Source: a virus
IMG/VR virus record: IMGVR_UViG_3300020385_000016
Coordinates: 1 to 59,824 of that record
Reading direction: 5' to 3' (one strand)
Length of the DNA stretch: 59,824 bases
This document shows, one piece after another, positions 49,052-58,364 of the stretch; position 1 is the stretch's first letter; every line of letters starts with the position of its first letter. A model generated the notes under the pieces. It searched no databases, was not told where the DNA came from, and saw only the letters and a program-made list of their open reading frames with translations. Position numbers and translations under genes: made by a program.

Positions 49052-49545
49052 CTTTTTCTAGCCTGACGTAGTCTAGAATTAGGATCTTTCGCTGCATTTG
49101 GGAATTTCTTCATTTGACCTGCGCTTCTTGCACAGTACGACTTACGTCGGTTTGCAGCTTTTGACCCTTTTTTCACTTTACCAGTCACGGCTGTTTTTAG
49201 TTTAGAACCGGGATTTTTTCTTCTATAGGAAGCGACACCGGCTCGAGTCATTCCTGCTCCAGACTTTGTAGGTCTAAAGTTTTTTTTATTTCTTTTAGGC
49301 ATTACATCTCCACCTTTAGCAAATTTAGCTCTTATACCAAATGTTATTCTATTTCCGTCTTTATTTTTTGAAACTTTTACACCACCTGAAATTTTTTCTT
49401 TGTGATAGCTCATATCAAATCCAAAATCTTTTTTAGATTTAGCTGCTCCACCTATTGAAGAATTTTTAGTTGAACGTCTTGCGTGTACATATGGTTTTTT
49501 ATCCGTGTGATCTACTGATACACCCCCATATTTAACAGCTGGCAT
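49039..49545 (-). CDS. DUF6321-like basic protein (168 aa)
   Basis: The C-terminal half SKAANRRKSYCARSAGQMKK, NAAKDPNSRLRQARKRWKC and AGMTRAGVASYRRKNPGS matches the small basic family called DUF6321 in cyanophages. The N-terminal half is glycine and serine rich (RRSTKNSSIGGAAKSKKDFG). Strongly basic, probably DNA binding in the virion. Function unknown. Confidence 0.65.
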   Translation of the reverse strand: MPAVKYGGVSVDHTDKKPYVHARRSTKNSSIGGAAKSKKDFGFDMSYHKEKISGGVKVSKNKDGNRITFGIRAKFAKGGDVMPKRNKKNFRPTKSGAGMTRAGVASYRRKNPGSKLKTAVTGKVKKGSKAANRRKSYCARSAGQMKKFPNAAKDPNSRLRQARKRWKC

Positions 49546-49550
49546 TTTTA

Positions 49551-49712
49551 TTAACTTTTCTTTTTAGGTTTTTTAGCAGTTTTTGCTGCTCTCTTAAAGT
49601 TAGCTGCAGTTGGTGCTCCTTTAGCTCCAGGTTTTCTCATCTTCTCCCCTGATCCTGCTGCGATTCTTTTTTTCTTCGCGTGTATGTTCGCGTATAGTCC
49701 ACGTTTTGCCAT
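49551..49712 (-). CDS. Small basic protein LYANIHAKKKRI family (53 aa)
   Basis: AKRGLYANIHAKKKRIAAGS then GEKMRKPGAKGAPTAANFKR. A short, very basic peptide well known from marine phages (cyanophages and others). It is missed by length-limited gene callers. ATG at 49712 overlaps the preceding stop; probably a DNA- or RNA-binding virion component. Confidence 0.7.
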   Translation of the reverse strand: MAKRGLYANIHAKKKRIAAGSGEKMRKPGAKGAPTAANFKRAAKTAKKPKKKS

Positions 49713-49807
49713 TATTTTTTTCCTTTTCTTTTTAGTTTTAGTTTTCTCTTATACTCTTGTGTTTTTTTTAAACCTAATGTTGGTTTAACTTTTTTGATTG
49801 CTCTCAT
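49712..49807 (-). CDS. Possible 31-aa lysine-rich microprotein
   Basis: RAIKKVKPTLGLKKTQEYKR and a lysine/arginine-only end. Both ends abut or overlap the neighbours by one base to four bases. Too short for firm support, but the packing is perfect. Confidence 0.45.
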   Translation of the reverse strand: MRAIKKVKPTLGLKKTQEYKRKLKLKRKGKK

Positions 49808-49811
49808 TAAT

Positions 49812-50225
49812 CTATTTCTTTTTAAGTTCCCTAACTATTCTTTTTTTTTCTTGTTTAAGATTTCTTTTACCTTTTGAAGTTTTTGCTTTTTCAGCATCAA
49901 CTCTACCAAGTTCTTCAAGTCTGTTCATTCTTTTAGTATTAACATGACCTCCTTTTTTCATAAAGCCCATTTTGTTTCTGACTTTAGTAGGTAATTTAGA
50001 TAAACCTTTTTTACCAGCTGGTACAGGTTTTAAAACTTTACCACCTTTTTTCATAGCGCCTCTGTCCATAAGTTCAGTAGGTACTCTTTTAGATCTCATG
50101 TTTACACCTTGTCCACGTGAATACATCATTTCTCCAGATCTGCCGCCCATGCCACCGCCAGCTTTTTTTACTCTGTCTGTTCCTCTAGGTTGAGCAACTT
50201 GTGTGTTATATCTTCTATTTGCCAT
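49812..50225 (-). CDS. Basic virion-region protein with KKGG motifs (137 aa)
   Basis: RRYNTQVAQPRGTDRVKKAG, MKKGGKVLKPVPAGKKGL and FMKKGGHVNTKRMNRLEELG. Strongly basic; two copies of MKKGG[KH]V fit the GG-motif family seen in other virion proteins here. Probably binds DNA or other virion proteins. Confidence 0.55.
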   Translation of the reverse strand: MANRRYNTQVAQPRGTDRVKKAGGGMGGRSGEMMYSRGQGVNMRSKRVPTELMDRGAMKKGGKVLKPVPAGKKGLSKLPTKVRNKMGFMKKGGHVNTKRMNRLEELGRVDAEKAKTSKGKRNLKQEKKRIVRELKKK

Positions 50226-50608
50226 TATTTTTTTCCTCCTTTAAATATTTGAGTTCCCTTTATACCAAAAATACTTGCAACTACAAGTATCCATAAATTA
50301 GTGAACCATTTTGGCAGGTTACTAAAATGTTCAAAGAAAGTATTTACCTTGTCCATTGCAGTAGGGTCGTCCGATATCACTGCCCATGCCAGTACAATAA
50401 TCGGTGCGCTCAATATTCCGAGCACGAATTCGTCTTTATAATCGTTTTGTCTCGCTTCTAAAAGTTTACCTTGGTAAGCTTCTTCACCACGAGCTTGTTT
50501 TTCTGCATGCAACAATTGTGCATCAGACATTGCTACTTTTGCCTTCTGTCGGTTTGCGTAAATTTTACTTCCCGCAGAAACGGCTAATTTAATTGCCGAG
50601 AACCACAT
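50225..50608 (-). CDS. Two-TM protein, possible holin (127 aa)
   Basis: Helical charged N-terminus, then two hydrophobic stretches: FVLGILSAPIIVLAWAVI (about 61-78) and FTNLWILVVASIFGIKGTQ (about 102-120). Two TM helices with a short loop and basic end are a class II/III holin-like plan. The gene lies between portal and basic protein genes; a membrane role in ejection is equally possible. Confidence 0.5.
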   Translation of the reverse strand: MWFSAIKLAVSAGSKIYANRQKAKVAMSDAQLLHAEKQARGEEAYQGKLLEARQNDYKDEFVLGILSAPIIVLAWAVISDDPTAMDKVNTFFEHFSNLPKWFTNLWILVVASIFGIKGTQIFKGGKK

Positions 50609-50609
50609 A

Positions 50610-50813
50610 TTAGTACCAAGTAGCTTTTACTGGTTTTTTATCAGCTCTCATTCTTCTTGTTCCTTTAACATCTACTGTTTGTGATGTTGATGGATCAGTA
50701 GCTTCGATAGTAACACCACCTGTTTGGTAACCATCTTTGCCAACGCCAAGTTCTTTTTCGATCTTAACGTCTTTGTTCATGAATGTTGAACCTCTTTGCC
50801 AATCTTTACTCAT
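50610..50813 (-). CDS. Small protein (67 aa)
   Basis: KDWQRGSTFMNKDVKIEKEL then GVTIEATDPSTSQTVDVKGT and RRMRADKKPVKATWY. Beta-rich middle, basic end. Conserved-looking near portal genes of marine phages. No function known. Confidence 0.5.
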   Translation of the reverse strand: MSKDWQRGSTFMNKDVKIEKELGVGKDGYQTGGVTIEATDPSTSQTVDVKGTRRMRADKKPVKATWY

Positions 50814-50838
50814 ATTTATCTCCTTGTATTAATTATAT

Positions 50839-53319
50839 CTATTTTTTTCCGAAATTTCTACCAAAATCGTGAATTTTACTCTTGTCTGCCATGCCTTGTT
50901 TAGCTAATGACACACTTGCTCTTAATTTTGCTAGTTTTTCATTTTGAACAAGCTTATCTTCTTGATTTTCTTGGTTCATAAGTGCTTTTGCAGTGTCTAA
51001 ATCAATTCTCTCTTGATCATCTTTAGATTTTCGCTCATTTTCTTTAGCTCTTAAGTCAACTTCTCTTGCTTTTAACTTAATTAATGGATCACCACTATAC
51101 TCACCCATAATTTTTTGTTCTTCATCCATATATTCTTTAGTCATTTCAGCAATCAATTGTGCTTTTCTTGCATTAATCTTATTTGTTAGTGCTTGAGCTT
51201 GCGCAATCAACTGTGGGTTCTGTGGATTTTGTTGTAACATCATTTGCATTTGTTGTGCTTGCATTAATTCTTGAGAAAATTCTAATTGAATCTGTTCTTG
51301 AGCCATTAAACTAATTCTCTCTAGAATATTTTTTTGTAATGCAGCCATAACAGATGGTGAATTTTGTACCATATTAGATTGCATAAAATTTAAGTGTGAA
51401 TCAATGTGTGCTTTGTGATCTTGACCTGGAAAAGCTTGAAAAGGTTTCATACCCATTGCAGCAATTTCTTCAAGTGAAGGATCAATAGGAGTTGGTTGTG
51501 CTGGTGGTGGTAAAATTGCATTTACATTTTTAACACCAAGCGCATCATACATAGATCTGTACGCTTGATATAGATCATGTATTTGTGGATTAGTTTGAGC
51601 TAATTGTAATTGTGTTTGAGCTAAACTAATTCTTTGAGTTTGTGAAAATATGTTTGGATCAGCAACTGGAATAATATCTATTCTATCATCAAAGTCCTGA
51701 ACTTTAATATTTCTTGTAGCTCCAACAACATCGTATGGATATACAGCTGGTAAATAAGTTTTAAAAACTTCTGCTAATAATTTGAATTCTTGTTTTAGAC
51801 CAACGTATAATCTTTTATGAATCGCTGACATTACACGTGAACCACGTTCTAATAATGCAACAGTTGTACCCACGGCAGCTTGTTGGTTCATATCGCCTAC
51901 TTGTGAGTCTGCGATAGACGCGAAGCGTTGGCCTGCTTGAACAACTATACCCATTAATGAAAGTAATGTTTGATCTGGTCCTTTAAATGGTAATTGCATA
52001 AACTGATCTCTAATGTTTCCACCAGGTGCATCAACATCTCTAAACTCTCCAGGTTGTAATGGTTGTGCATCATCTCTAATTCTTAATCCTCTAGTTTTAA
52101 AACCAGCTGGTAAGTTAGCTAATGTACCTGCATCTAATAATTGTCTTAAAGCTGCAGTTGCAGTTCTAGTTAAACCACCAATCATGTGAATTAAACCAAA
52201 ACCATAAAAACCAGTTCCAGGTAAAAATTTAAATTGTACAAAGTAATCTATTTTCTTTTTCATTGGATCTGTCGCTTGATAGTTTCTTCTAATGGATAAA
52301 ACAGTTTGATTGTTTTCTGCAAACGTTACAATGTAAGGTAATTTAATTCCTGTAGGTTCACCTTCTTGATTAACATCTTCATAACCTTCTAGATCTAAAT
52401 TAGTGTGCATTTCAAAAAGTGTATACTGATCTTCTTGACCATCTTTTGTAATACCTTCTAACTCTAATTTTTTATCTGATAATTCATTTGATGTTACAGG
52501 AGGTTCTCCTAATTCTACGTCTCTATAAAAACCTGCAACTTGTTGTTTTCTTAATTCGTTAGCAGAAATTTTAATGACATGTACAATAGCATCTGTGTCA
52601 TCTAATGATGTTGCTGAATAAGGTACAATTAAATCTTCTGCAGGTACAAATTTAGATACGGCTCTACCTAAAAGATCGTCATAATAAACTTTCTTAAAAG
52701 TAGAACCGGACAGGGGTAGATAGAAAAGCATTTGATCAAACTCTGGTTCATATTCTTTCATCTTATCCATAAGTTGATAATTCATAAAATTTTTAACACG
52801 TTTAGATTGTTCTTCTTTTTCAACATTGATAGCACCTAAAATTTGTGTTCTTACTGGACCATCACTTGGTAATAATTCTTTATAAGCTGTTGCTTGAAAT
52901 TGTGTAACCGCTTCAGCTAGTACAGGGTGATTAACACCTGATGCACCTTTGAAGGGTTCTGTTCTTCTCTCGTATTTGAAACCTAATAATTCTAAACCTT
53001 CTCTATAAGATTGTTCCCAATCTGCTCTTGATTCTTTGTACTCTGTGTATTGATCAAAAAGAGTTGAACCTAAAGATTCTAACTCACCATCAGACATGTC
53101 TTCTGCTAAATTTGCAAAGTGACCATCTGTGCTTCTATCTGTACTAGTTGTAGGATCAAAAGTAACTTCTGCTCCTCCTGTTTCATCCATAACAACTTCA
53201 CTTGTGTCTGTTGTAATAACTTCTTCTGAACCGGGAACGGCTACTTCTTTTTCTTGAAACTCTGTATCTTTAACTTCTTCAACTGTGTTGGGCAATGACT
53301 TATCTATACTATCTACCAT
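50839..53319 (-). CDS. Portal protein, P22-like (826 aa)
   Basis: KESRADWEQSYREGLELLGF, KYERRTEPFKGASGVNHPVL and AVTQFQATAYKELLPSDGPV are the start of large portal proteins in these phages. LSGSTFKKVYYDDLLGRAVS, VPAEDLIVPYSATSLDDTDA, then TALLQLLDAGTLANLPAGFK-like (TAALRQLLDAGTLANLPAGF) follow. The C-terminal third is glutamine-rich helical (MQAQQMQMMLQQNPQNPQLI), as in barrel portals. Forms the 12-subunit channel through which DNA enters and leaves the capsid. Confidence 0.85.
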   Translation of the reverse strand: MVDSIDKSLPNTVEEVKDTEFQEKEVAVPGSEEVITTDTSEVVMDETGGAEVTFDPTTSTDRSTDGHFANLAEDMSDGELESLGSTLFDQYTEYKESRADWEQSYREGLELLGFKYERRTEPFKGASGVNHPVLAEAVTQFQATAYKELLPSDGPVRTQILGAINVEKEEQSKRVKNFMNYQLMDKMKEYEPEFDQMLFYLPLSGSTFKKVYYDDLLGRAVSKFVPAEDLIVPYSATSLDDTDAIVHVIKISANELRKQQVAGFYRDVELGEPPVTSNELSDKKLELEGITKDGQEDQYTLFEMHTNLDLEGYEDVNQEGEPTGIKLPYIVTFAENNQTVLSIRRNYQATDPMKKKIDYFVQFKFLPGTGFYGFGLIHMIGGLTRTATAALRQLLDAGTLANLPAGFKTRGLRIRDDAQPLQPGEFRDVDAPGGNIRDQFMQLPFKGPDQTLLSLMGIVVQAGQRFASIADSQVGDMNQQAAVGTTVALLERGSRVMSAIHKRLYVGLKQEFKLLAEVFKTYLPAVYPYDVVGATRNIKVQDFDDRIDIIPVADPNIFSQTQRISLAQTQLQLAQTNPQIHDLYQAYRSMYDALGVKNVNAILPPPAQPTPIDPSLEEIAAMGMKPFQAFPGQDHKAHIDSHLNFMQSNMVQNSPSVMAALQKNILERISLMAQEQIQLEFSQELMQAQQMQMMLQQNPQNPQLIAQAQALTNKINARKAQLIAEMTKEYMDEEQKIMGEYSGDPLIKLKAREVDLRAKENERKSKDDQERIDLDTAKALMNQENQEDKLVQNEKLAKLRASVSLAKQGMADKSKIHDFGRNFGKK

Positions 53320-53335
53320 ATCTCTTTCCTGTTAA

Positions 53336-55357
53336 TTAATTTACACCTTTGACGGCAACTATACCCTCATTGGGTTTGGAAGTAAAGTCCTCTTCCTCCA
53401 TCATTTCAAAACCTTCCGGCATAATTTGTGGTAAGCCAGCCATATATTCTTTTCTAAATTCTGGCTCTTGTCGTATTCTTCTTCCTGTAGTGGCTACTTC
53501 AGGATCAGCAGTTACATATGCACCTAATAAATCAAATGGATTTCTCTCACCGGCTTGAGTTGCACTAGTAACAGCTGTAAGACCTGTTACTATTCCAAGT
53601 GGTTTAATTACTTTACCAGCTCCTTTAGCCAACATTCCTAATGACCTTAAAACTGCTCGTTTGTTTGGTACAAAACCTTCAGTTCCTCTTTTAACTTTTA
53701 CAGTTTCAGAACCAACAGTTCTATTTACTGTTTTAATTGGGGCTCTAGTGTTTGCATCATCAAAGTACTTATTAATAATTTTTTTTGAATTTCTATCTGA
53801 TATTTTTAGTAAACCTTCTTGTTTTGCAATTTTAACGATTTGATCTGCATAGTTTCTTTTTATTTGAAAGTCTTCAACTCCTCCTAATTCTACTTGTGAA
53901 AGAGGTTTACCTACGTCCATTAAAGTTCTTGCTTTACCTGAAGTTATTCTAAAAGGTTCTGCTGTTGCAGGATTAATAAAAATAGGATTTAATTTTGCTG
54001 CAATCACAGGATTAGTTTTTTTAAATAAGTTATCTATTTTATCATTATTATTTTGTATGAGGTTAGATAAATTTTTAGAAGTCCCTTCTCTACTTGCTCT
54101 GTTATATAATCTTTTTTGTTCGGCATACAAAGGTTTTAATTTTGCTTCTAAAGTTTTTACGCCAAATTGATATCTACTTACCCCTCTTCTGTTAGCTTCT
54201 GTAAACTCTAAACCTAAATCTTCAGATAAAATTTCTTGTTTACCTAATCTAGATAACAATCCAATGTCTGATCTATGAGAAAGATCTAGGGGCATAAAGG
54301 AGGACTTTTGACCTACCACTTCTTTAATTCCTAACAGTCTTCCTATTTCTGTTTTAAATTTACCAAGACTATTTTCATAATTCTTTGACCCCAACTTGGT
54401 TAATTTTTTATCTCTTCTTATTCTTTTTTGTGCGTCAGCTTCCGGTGTTGTTTTTTTAGGACCTCTTTCTTTTCTTTGTGATTCAGAAAGTTCACCAGAC
54501 TTTTTAGGTTCCAGTCTACCTTCTTCAAATATCTTTGCTGCTAAATGTCCAAATTTAGCATCAGCAGTTTTAAGTTTATCATTAGGAAATAATTTTTTAG
54601 CTAATTCTAATCTACCTAATTTTCTATAGTCTTTTATAAGTTTTTGTTTTAATTTTTCATCATATAAATAAGTTTGAGGTTGAAAGTCTGACACTTTTTT
54701 ACCTATTTTTTTTAAAGCACGTGGAACAGCACCAAAAGGAATCTTTACTGCTTTAGCAACTTCTGCTTGAGTCTTTCCTGCTTTGAGAAGTTTTTTAATT
54801 TCTGGAAGTTCTTTTTTGTAAGAAACTTCTTGTCCTTTAAATTTTTTCTTTCTAATTTTTTCCATAGCTGCTTTTGCTTCAGCCTCTGATTTATAATATT
54901 TACTAACTAATTTTTTTGTGCCGTCTTTTTGCACAACAGGCATTCTATATTTCCATGGTTTACCTGGTGGGTGTTTTTTTGCTTTTAATACAGAAGGGTT
55001 TAAAGTTTCTCCTCCTTTTTTAGAACCAAAACCAAATTTATCTCTGTATTCTTTTTCAAACTCTTTTACTTTTTTACGAGCTTCTTTTAATCCAGTTTCT
55101 GTAAAAGGTTGAGCACTTTTTCTGTTAAAACCTTCTCTAGAAAAATCTGCTAAATATCTTTTTTCTCCACCTTTAGTATCATATGTTTTTACATATTTAT
55201 TTCCTTCACCATCTAAATTTTTTAAATTAAATTTTTCACCACCATAACTTCCTGGTTCATCAACAAAGCCACGTTTCGGTGTTGTAACAACCCCACCAAC
55301 TTTATAACCCGGTCTTAATCGCGTAAGTATATCTGTGAATAGAGTTTCGTCGGCCAT
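53336..55357 (-). CDS. Large accessory protein with AP2-like and HTH segments (673 aa)
   Basis: N-terminus YKVGGVVTTPKRGFVDEPGS repeats a motif found in the 22847 product (NKRGLVDGPG). Residues about 120-215 resemble an AP2-like DNA-binding sheet (WKYRMPVVQKDGTKKLVSKY, YKSEAEAKAAMEKIRKKKF) followed by an HTH (GKTQAEVAKAVKIPFGAVPR). C-terminal end: AGLPQIMPEGFEMMEEEDFT. Set between portal and terminase module; virion or DNA-binding role unproven. Confidence 0.5.
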   Translation of the reverse strand: MADETLFTDILTRLRPGYKVGGVVTTPKRGFVDEPGSYGGEKFNLKNLDGEGNKYVKTYDTKGGEKRYLADFSREGFNRKSAQPFTETGLKEARKKVKEFEKEYRDKFGFGSKKGGETLNPSVLKAKKHPPGKPWKYRMPVVQKDGTKKLVSKYYKSEAEAKAAMEKIRKKKFKGQEVSYKKELPEIKKLLKAGKTQAEVAKAVKIPFGAVPRALKKIGKKVSDFQPQTYLYDEKLKQKLIKDYRKLGRLELAKKLFPNDKLKTADAKFGHLAAKIFEEGRLEPKKSGELSESQRKERGPKKTTPEADAQKRIRRDKKLTKLGSKNYENSLGKFKTEIGRLLGIKEVVGQKSSFMPLDLSHRSDIGLLSRLGKQEILSEDLGLEFTEANRRGVSRYQFGVKTLEAKLKPLYAEQKRLYNRASREGTSKNLSNLIQNNNDKIDNLFKKTNPVIAAKLNPIFINPATAEPFRITSGKARTLMDVGKPLSQVELGGVEDFQIKRNYADQIVKIAKQEGLLKISDRNSKKIINKYFDDANTRAPIKTVNRTVGSETVKVKRGTEGFVPNKRAVLRSLGMLAKGAGKVIKPLGIVTGLTAVTSATQAGERNPFDLLGAYVTADPEVATTGRRIRQEPEFRKEYMAGLPQIMPEGFEMMEEEDFTSKPNEGIVAVKGVN

Positions 55358-56637
55358 TATCTTAATACATCAGCATCGTAATTACTTAATCCAGCTGGTG
55401 TACTAAAATCTTGACTTATTGTACTTCCATCTTGATTTGTAAATGCTGGTCCACTGTATGTTAATCTATCTCTTTGAGCTTGTAATTTAGCTAACTCTTT
55501 AGCAGCTTGTTTGTCTTTTATTGCTTGTATAATATCTAAAGCTTTTTCTTTTCCTTTACTTAAAGCTGCTTTAGCTGCATTAAATTGAAACATTGGATTA
55601 AGAGGATTATATTTAATAGCTGGATTATTAAGTACATCCATTATTCCAAATTTATTTTCTTCTTCTTCAACAGGTACACCTCTTTGTAAATTTAATTTAG
55701 CCATAGACTCTCTAAAAGTTAAATCCTCTTTAGGTGCTCTTGGTTGTATAGTTGTTATACCACCACTATCACCACTAGATTGTGGAATAGGTATAATAGG
55801 TTTAATTGGATTGATCGGAGCAATAGTTGAAGTTGTTGATTGAGTAGCTGTATTAGTTTGTGGTGTTGTCGTTGTTGTTTGTTGTGCAAATAAATCTAGG
55901 TAATCTTGTTTGTTAGGATATTGGGATTGAAGCGTAGGATTGTTATCGTAAGTATCGCTTATATTAGTCATACCTCCTGTTGCTAATTCCATAATGCCAC
56001 CATCTTTCATTAAAGGCATTCCTAAAAGATTATAAACTTCTAGTAATCCACTTAAACCTAACTCTGCTCCAACAACAGCAGGGCCTCCAAGAAAATCTAC
56101 AACTTTACTTCCAAAAGGTTTTTTTACTTTTCCACCACCAGCCATTCCATCAGGATCACCATCATAGTCTTTTAATTTTTCACCTAAAGATTTTTCTGGT
56201 TTATTCATTTTTTCTTGTAATCTTTTTGCAGCAGCTTTGTTTTCTGCCATAATTCTTTTTATATTTTCTTCTTGTGTAAGTTTAGGATCAACAGTAGGTT
56301 TTCTTTTTGTAGTTTTAGGAGCTTGTCCTATTTTAACATCTTTACCTTTACCTTTATCCATTAACATTTTTAAAATATTGTCAGGTGTCATCGTAGTTGT
56401 TTTACCTTTTACCGTTACAGGTATGCCTGTTTTCTTCATCATTATTTCTGTTTCTGTAGGTCTTGGTTTGAATGGATTTGTAATTCTCTCTTTTGGAAAC
56501 TCTATAACTTTTTTAGCGTCAATAACTTTCTGTCTTGCTTTTTGTTTAATTTTAAGAAGATCAAGTCCTTCGGGCATAATACCTTTAGCCGATTTGTAAG
56601 CTGCTACTAATAGTTTGTATGCGGTTTGATATGTCAT
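55357..56637 (-). CDS. Accessory virion-block protein (426 aa)
   Basis: TYQTAYKLLVAAYKSAKGIM, EGLDLLKIKQKARQKVIDAK and KVIEFPKERITNPFKPRPTE. The middle carries GMAGGGKVKKPFGSK, identical over MAGGGKV to the 24911 product, then FLGGPAVVGAELGLSGLLEV, a hydrophobic helix, and LMKDGGIMELATGGM. The Gln/Thr-rich linker (QQTTTTTPQTNTATQSTTST) separates a C-terminal helical part. Likely a virion or ejection protein. Confidence 0.5.
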   Translation of the reverse strand: MTYQTAYKLLVAAYKSAKGIMPEGLDLLKIKQKARQKVIDAKKVIEFPKERITNPFKPRPTETEIMMKKTGIPVTVKGKTTTMTPDNILKMLMDKGKGKDVKIGQAPKTTKRKPTVDPKLTQEENIKRIMAENKAAAKRLQEKMNKPEKSLGEKLKDYDGDPDGMAGGGKVKKPFGSKVVDFLGGPAVVGAELGLSGLLEVYNLLGMPLMKDGGIMELATGGMTNISDTYDNNPTLQSQYPNKQDYLDLFAQQTTTTTPQTNTATQSTTSTIAPINPIKPIIPIPQSSGDSGGITTIQPRAPKEDLTFRESMAKLNLQRGVPVEEEENKFGIMDVLNNPAIKYNPLNPMFQFNAAKAALSKGKEKALDIIQAIKDKQAAKELAKLQAQRDRLTYSGPAFTNQDGSTISQDFSTPAGLSNYDADVLR

Positions 56638-58100
56638 TAATAATAATTATAAGTTCGTTTAGCTTGCGCTTCTTGCTTTTCGTCTTCTGGATGCCCTATA
56701 AATCCCCCTTGTCTAAATCGCATCACAGCTTGAGTCATACTATCGACTAAGTCATCATTCTCTCCATACGGAAAGGCAGCACACTCTTCGACTACTTCTT
56801 CTGCAAATTTGTCATCTGGCGCCCAGACTTGCCCCGATTCAAATAACGGCGCAACGGCGTTAACTCTAGCATGTTTATCGTTACCTTTGCTAGGAGTGAA
56901 ATTTATAACAGGTATCCCCATTTTTCGCAACTCATAAGTAAGAGGTAATCCTGATGCTTTGGCCTCTACAATAACTGTATCTGGATTCCAATACTTCCAT
57001 TGATCGTAAGCAACTTTCTTAAGTTCTGGAAACTCTAGTCGTTCTTTGTGTGCATCAAGTAGAATAAGATTCGGTCCGCTGTCCTCGTTTGGATAAAAGA
57101 CGCCCCACGTTGTAATCGCAGAATAGTCAGCGGTTTCTTTTTTGAGGAACGCGGTGTCGTAAGATTGTATAATATGTTCGAGCTTTGGAATATATCCTTT
57201 GTCCCAAACTTTCCACCATTCACGTTTAATGATTGATCCTTCTTCTGCTGTTGGATCTTGCATCCACTGTGCATTCCATTTACCAATGGATAGCGAAGCT
57301 TTGACCGCTTCAAGTTCTTTTAGTGCCCAATACTCTGGCCATACCGGTTTACCTGATGGCATGATTGCTGGAAACTCAATCACTTCCCATTGATCTGATT
57401 TTAATTCTTTTTGAGATTTAATTAACATTCCTGTTAAATCTTTTGTATTCCATCTCGTCATAACTACAACGATTGCTCCACCGGGTTGAAGTCTTTGTCG
57501 TGGTCCTGATGTATACCATTCATAAGCTCGCTCAAGAGCTGTGATGTTTAATGCGTCTTGCTCCGAATGTGGATCATCGATAATAAGTAAATCCGCACCA
57601 CGGCCCGTTATCGCCGATCCAACACCGGCTGCATAATATTCACCACCTTGTTCTGTTTCCCATTTGCCCGCGGCTTGCGAATCTTCTTTAAGTCTTGTTT
57701 TGAAAACGGATTGGTATTCGGGTGTATCAATTAAGTTTTTAGCTTTACGTCCAAAGCGGATCGCTAATTCTGTAGTGTGAGTTGTTTGTATAATCTTAAG
57801 ATCTGGTTTACGACCAACCATCCAAGCAGGAAGTAAGAACGAACTAAATTCAGACTTTGTATGTCTTGGTGGCATATTAATAATAATTCTTTTTAATTTG
57901 CCATTTGCCAAACGGTTAAATTTTTCTGCAATTTTTTTGTGATGATCACCTTCTATAAATTCAGGCCATACATGTTTTACAAAAGAAAGGAAATCAGATT
58001 TGACTTTGTTTTCGGTTTTTTTTTCAGAAAGCTTTATAGCATACTTCATGAAATCTTTTTTTACGTCAGGAGGTAACTTGTCTATAATTTCTTGTTTCAT
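56637..58100 (-). CDS. terL: Terminase large subunit (487 aa)
   Basis: ATPase domain: IIINMPPRHTKSE (Walker A, residues about 73-83) and LLIIDDPHSEQD (Walker B, about 171-182), with MTRWNTKDLTG as coupling motif. Nuclease domain: YDTAFLKKETADYSAITTWG near 316, VIVEAKASG near 379 and CAAFPYGENDDLVDSMTQAV near 448 supply the acidic metal ligands of the RNase H-like fold. Complete headful/cos-type packaging motor. The small subunit is on the other strand at 2014-2496. Confidence 0.95.
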   Translation of the reverse strand: MKQEIIDKLPPDVKKDFMKYAIKLSEKKTENKVKSDFLSFVKHVWPEFIEGDHHKKIAEKFNRLANGKLKRIIINMPPRHTKSEFSSFLLPAWMVGRKPDLKIIQTTHTTELAIRFGRKAKNLIDTPEYQSVFKTRLKEDSQAAGKWETEQGGEYYAAGVGSAITGRGADLLIIDDPHSEQDALNITALERAYEWYTSGPRQRLQPGGAIVVVMTRWNTKDLTGMLIKSQKELKSDQWEVIEFPAIMPSGKPVWPEYWALKELEAVKASLSIGKWNAQWMQDPTAEEGSIIKREWWKVWDKGYIPKLEHIIQSYDTAFLKKETADYSAITTWGVFYPNEDSGPNLILLDAHKERLEFPELKKVAYDQWKYWNPDTVIVEAKASGLPLTYELRKMGIPVINFTPSKGNDKHARVNAVAPLFESGQVWAPDDKFAEEVVEECAAFPYGENDDLVDSMTQAVMRFRQGGFIGHPEDEKQEAQAKRTYNYY

Positions 58101-58192
58101 AAAATTTTGTGCAGAATTTTTTAAGAGCTCTGTTTATTGCTATAAGTATTTTATACCATATCTATCTCTAAAACTAGGCATAAAGGTAAACT

Positions 58193-58354
58193 GTGTGGGA
58201 CCCCTATGCGCAAAGGGTGTGTGGGGGTCAATTGTGGCAACATTGTGGCAATCTCTTTGGGACCCACCGGGCGCCCTGGCGCACAACCTGTGGTTGTAGT
58301 CCGCCCCCGTTAGGGGGCGACCCATTTTGGACACATAGATGCTTGACATCTATG
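58193..58354. other. GC-rich structured intergenic stretch upstream of terL
   Basis: In an AT-rich genome this stretch is GC-rich. Perfect hairpins: ACAACC-TGT-GGTTGT (58283-58297), CGCCCCC-GTTA-GGGGGCG (58302-58319) and CATAGATG-CTTGA-CATCTATG (58334-58354). GGGACCC is repeated at 58198-58204 and 58259-58265. Two TTGTGGCAA copies lie at about 58241-58258. Frames here (58140-58349 and 58193-58396) are judged chance. A packaging site, replication origin or structured RNA would fit. Confidence 0.6.
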
Positions 58355-58364
58355 GGAAAATATG

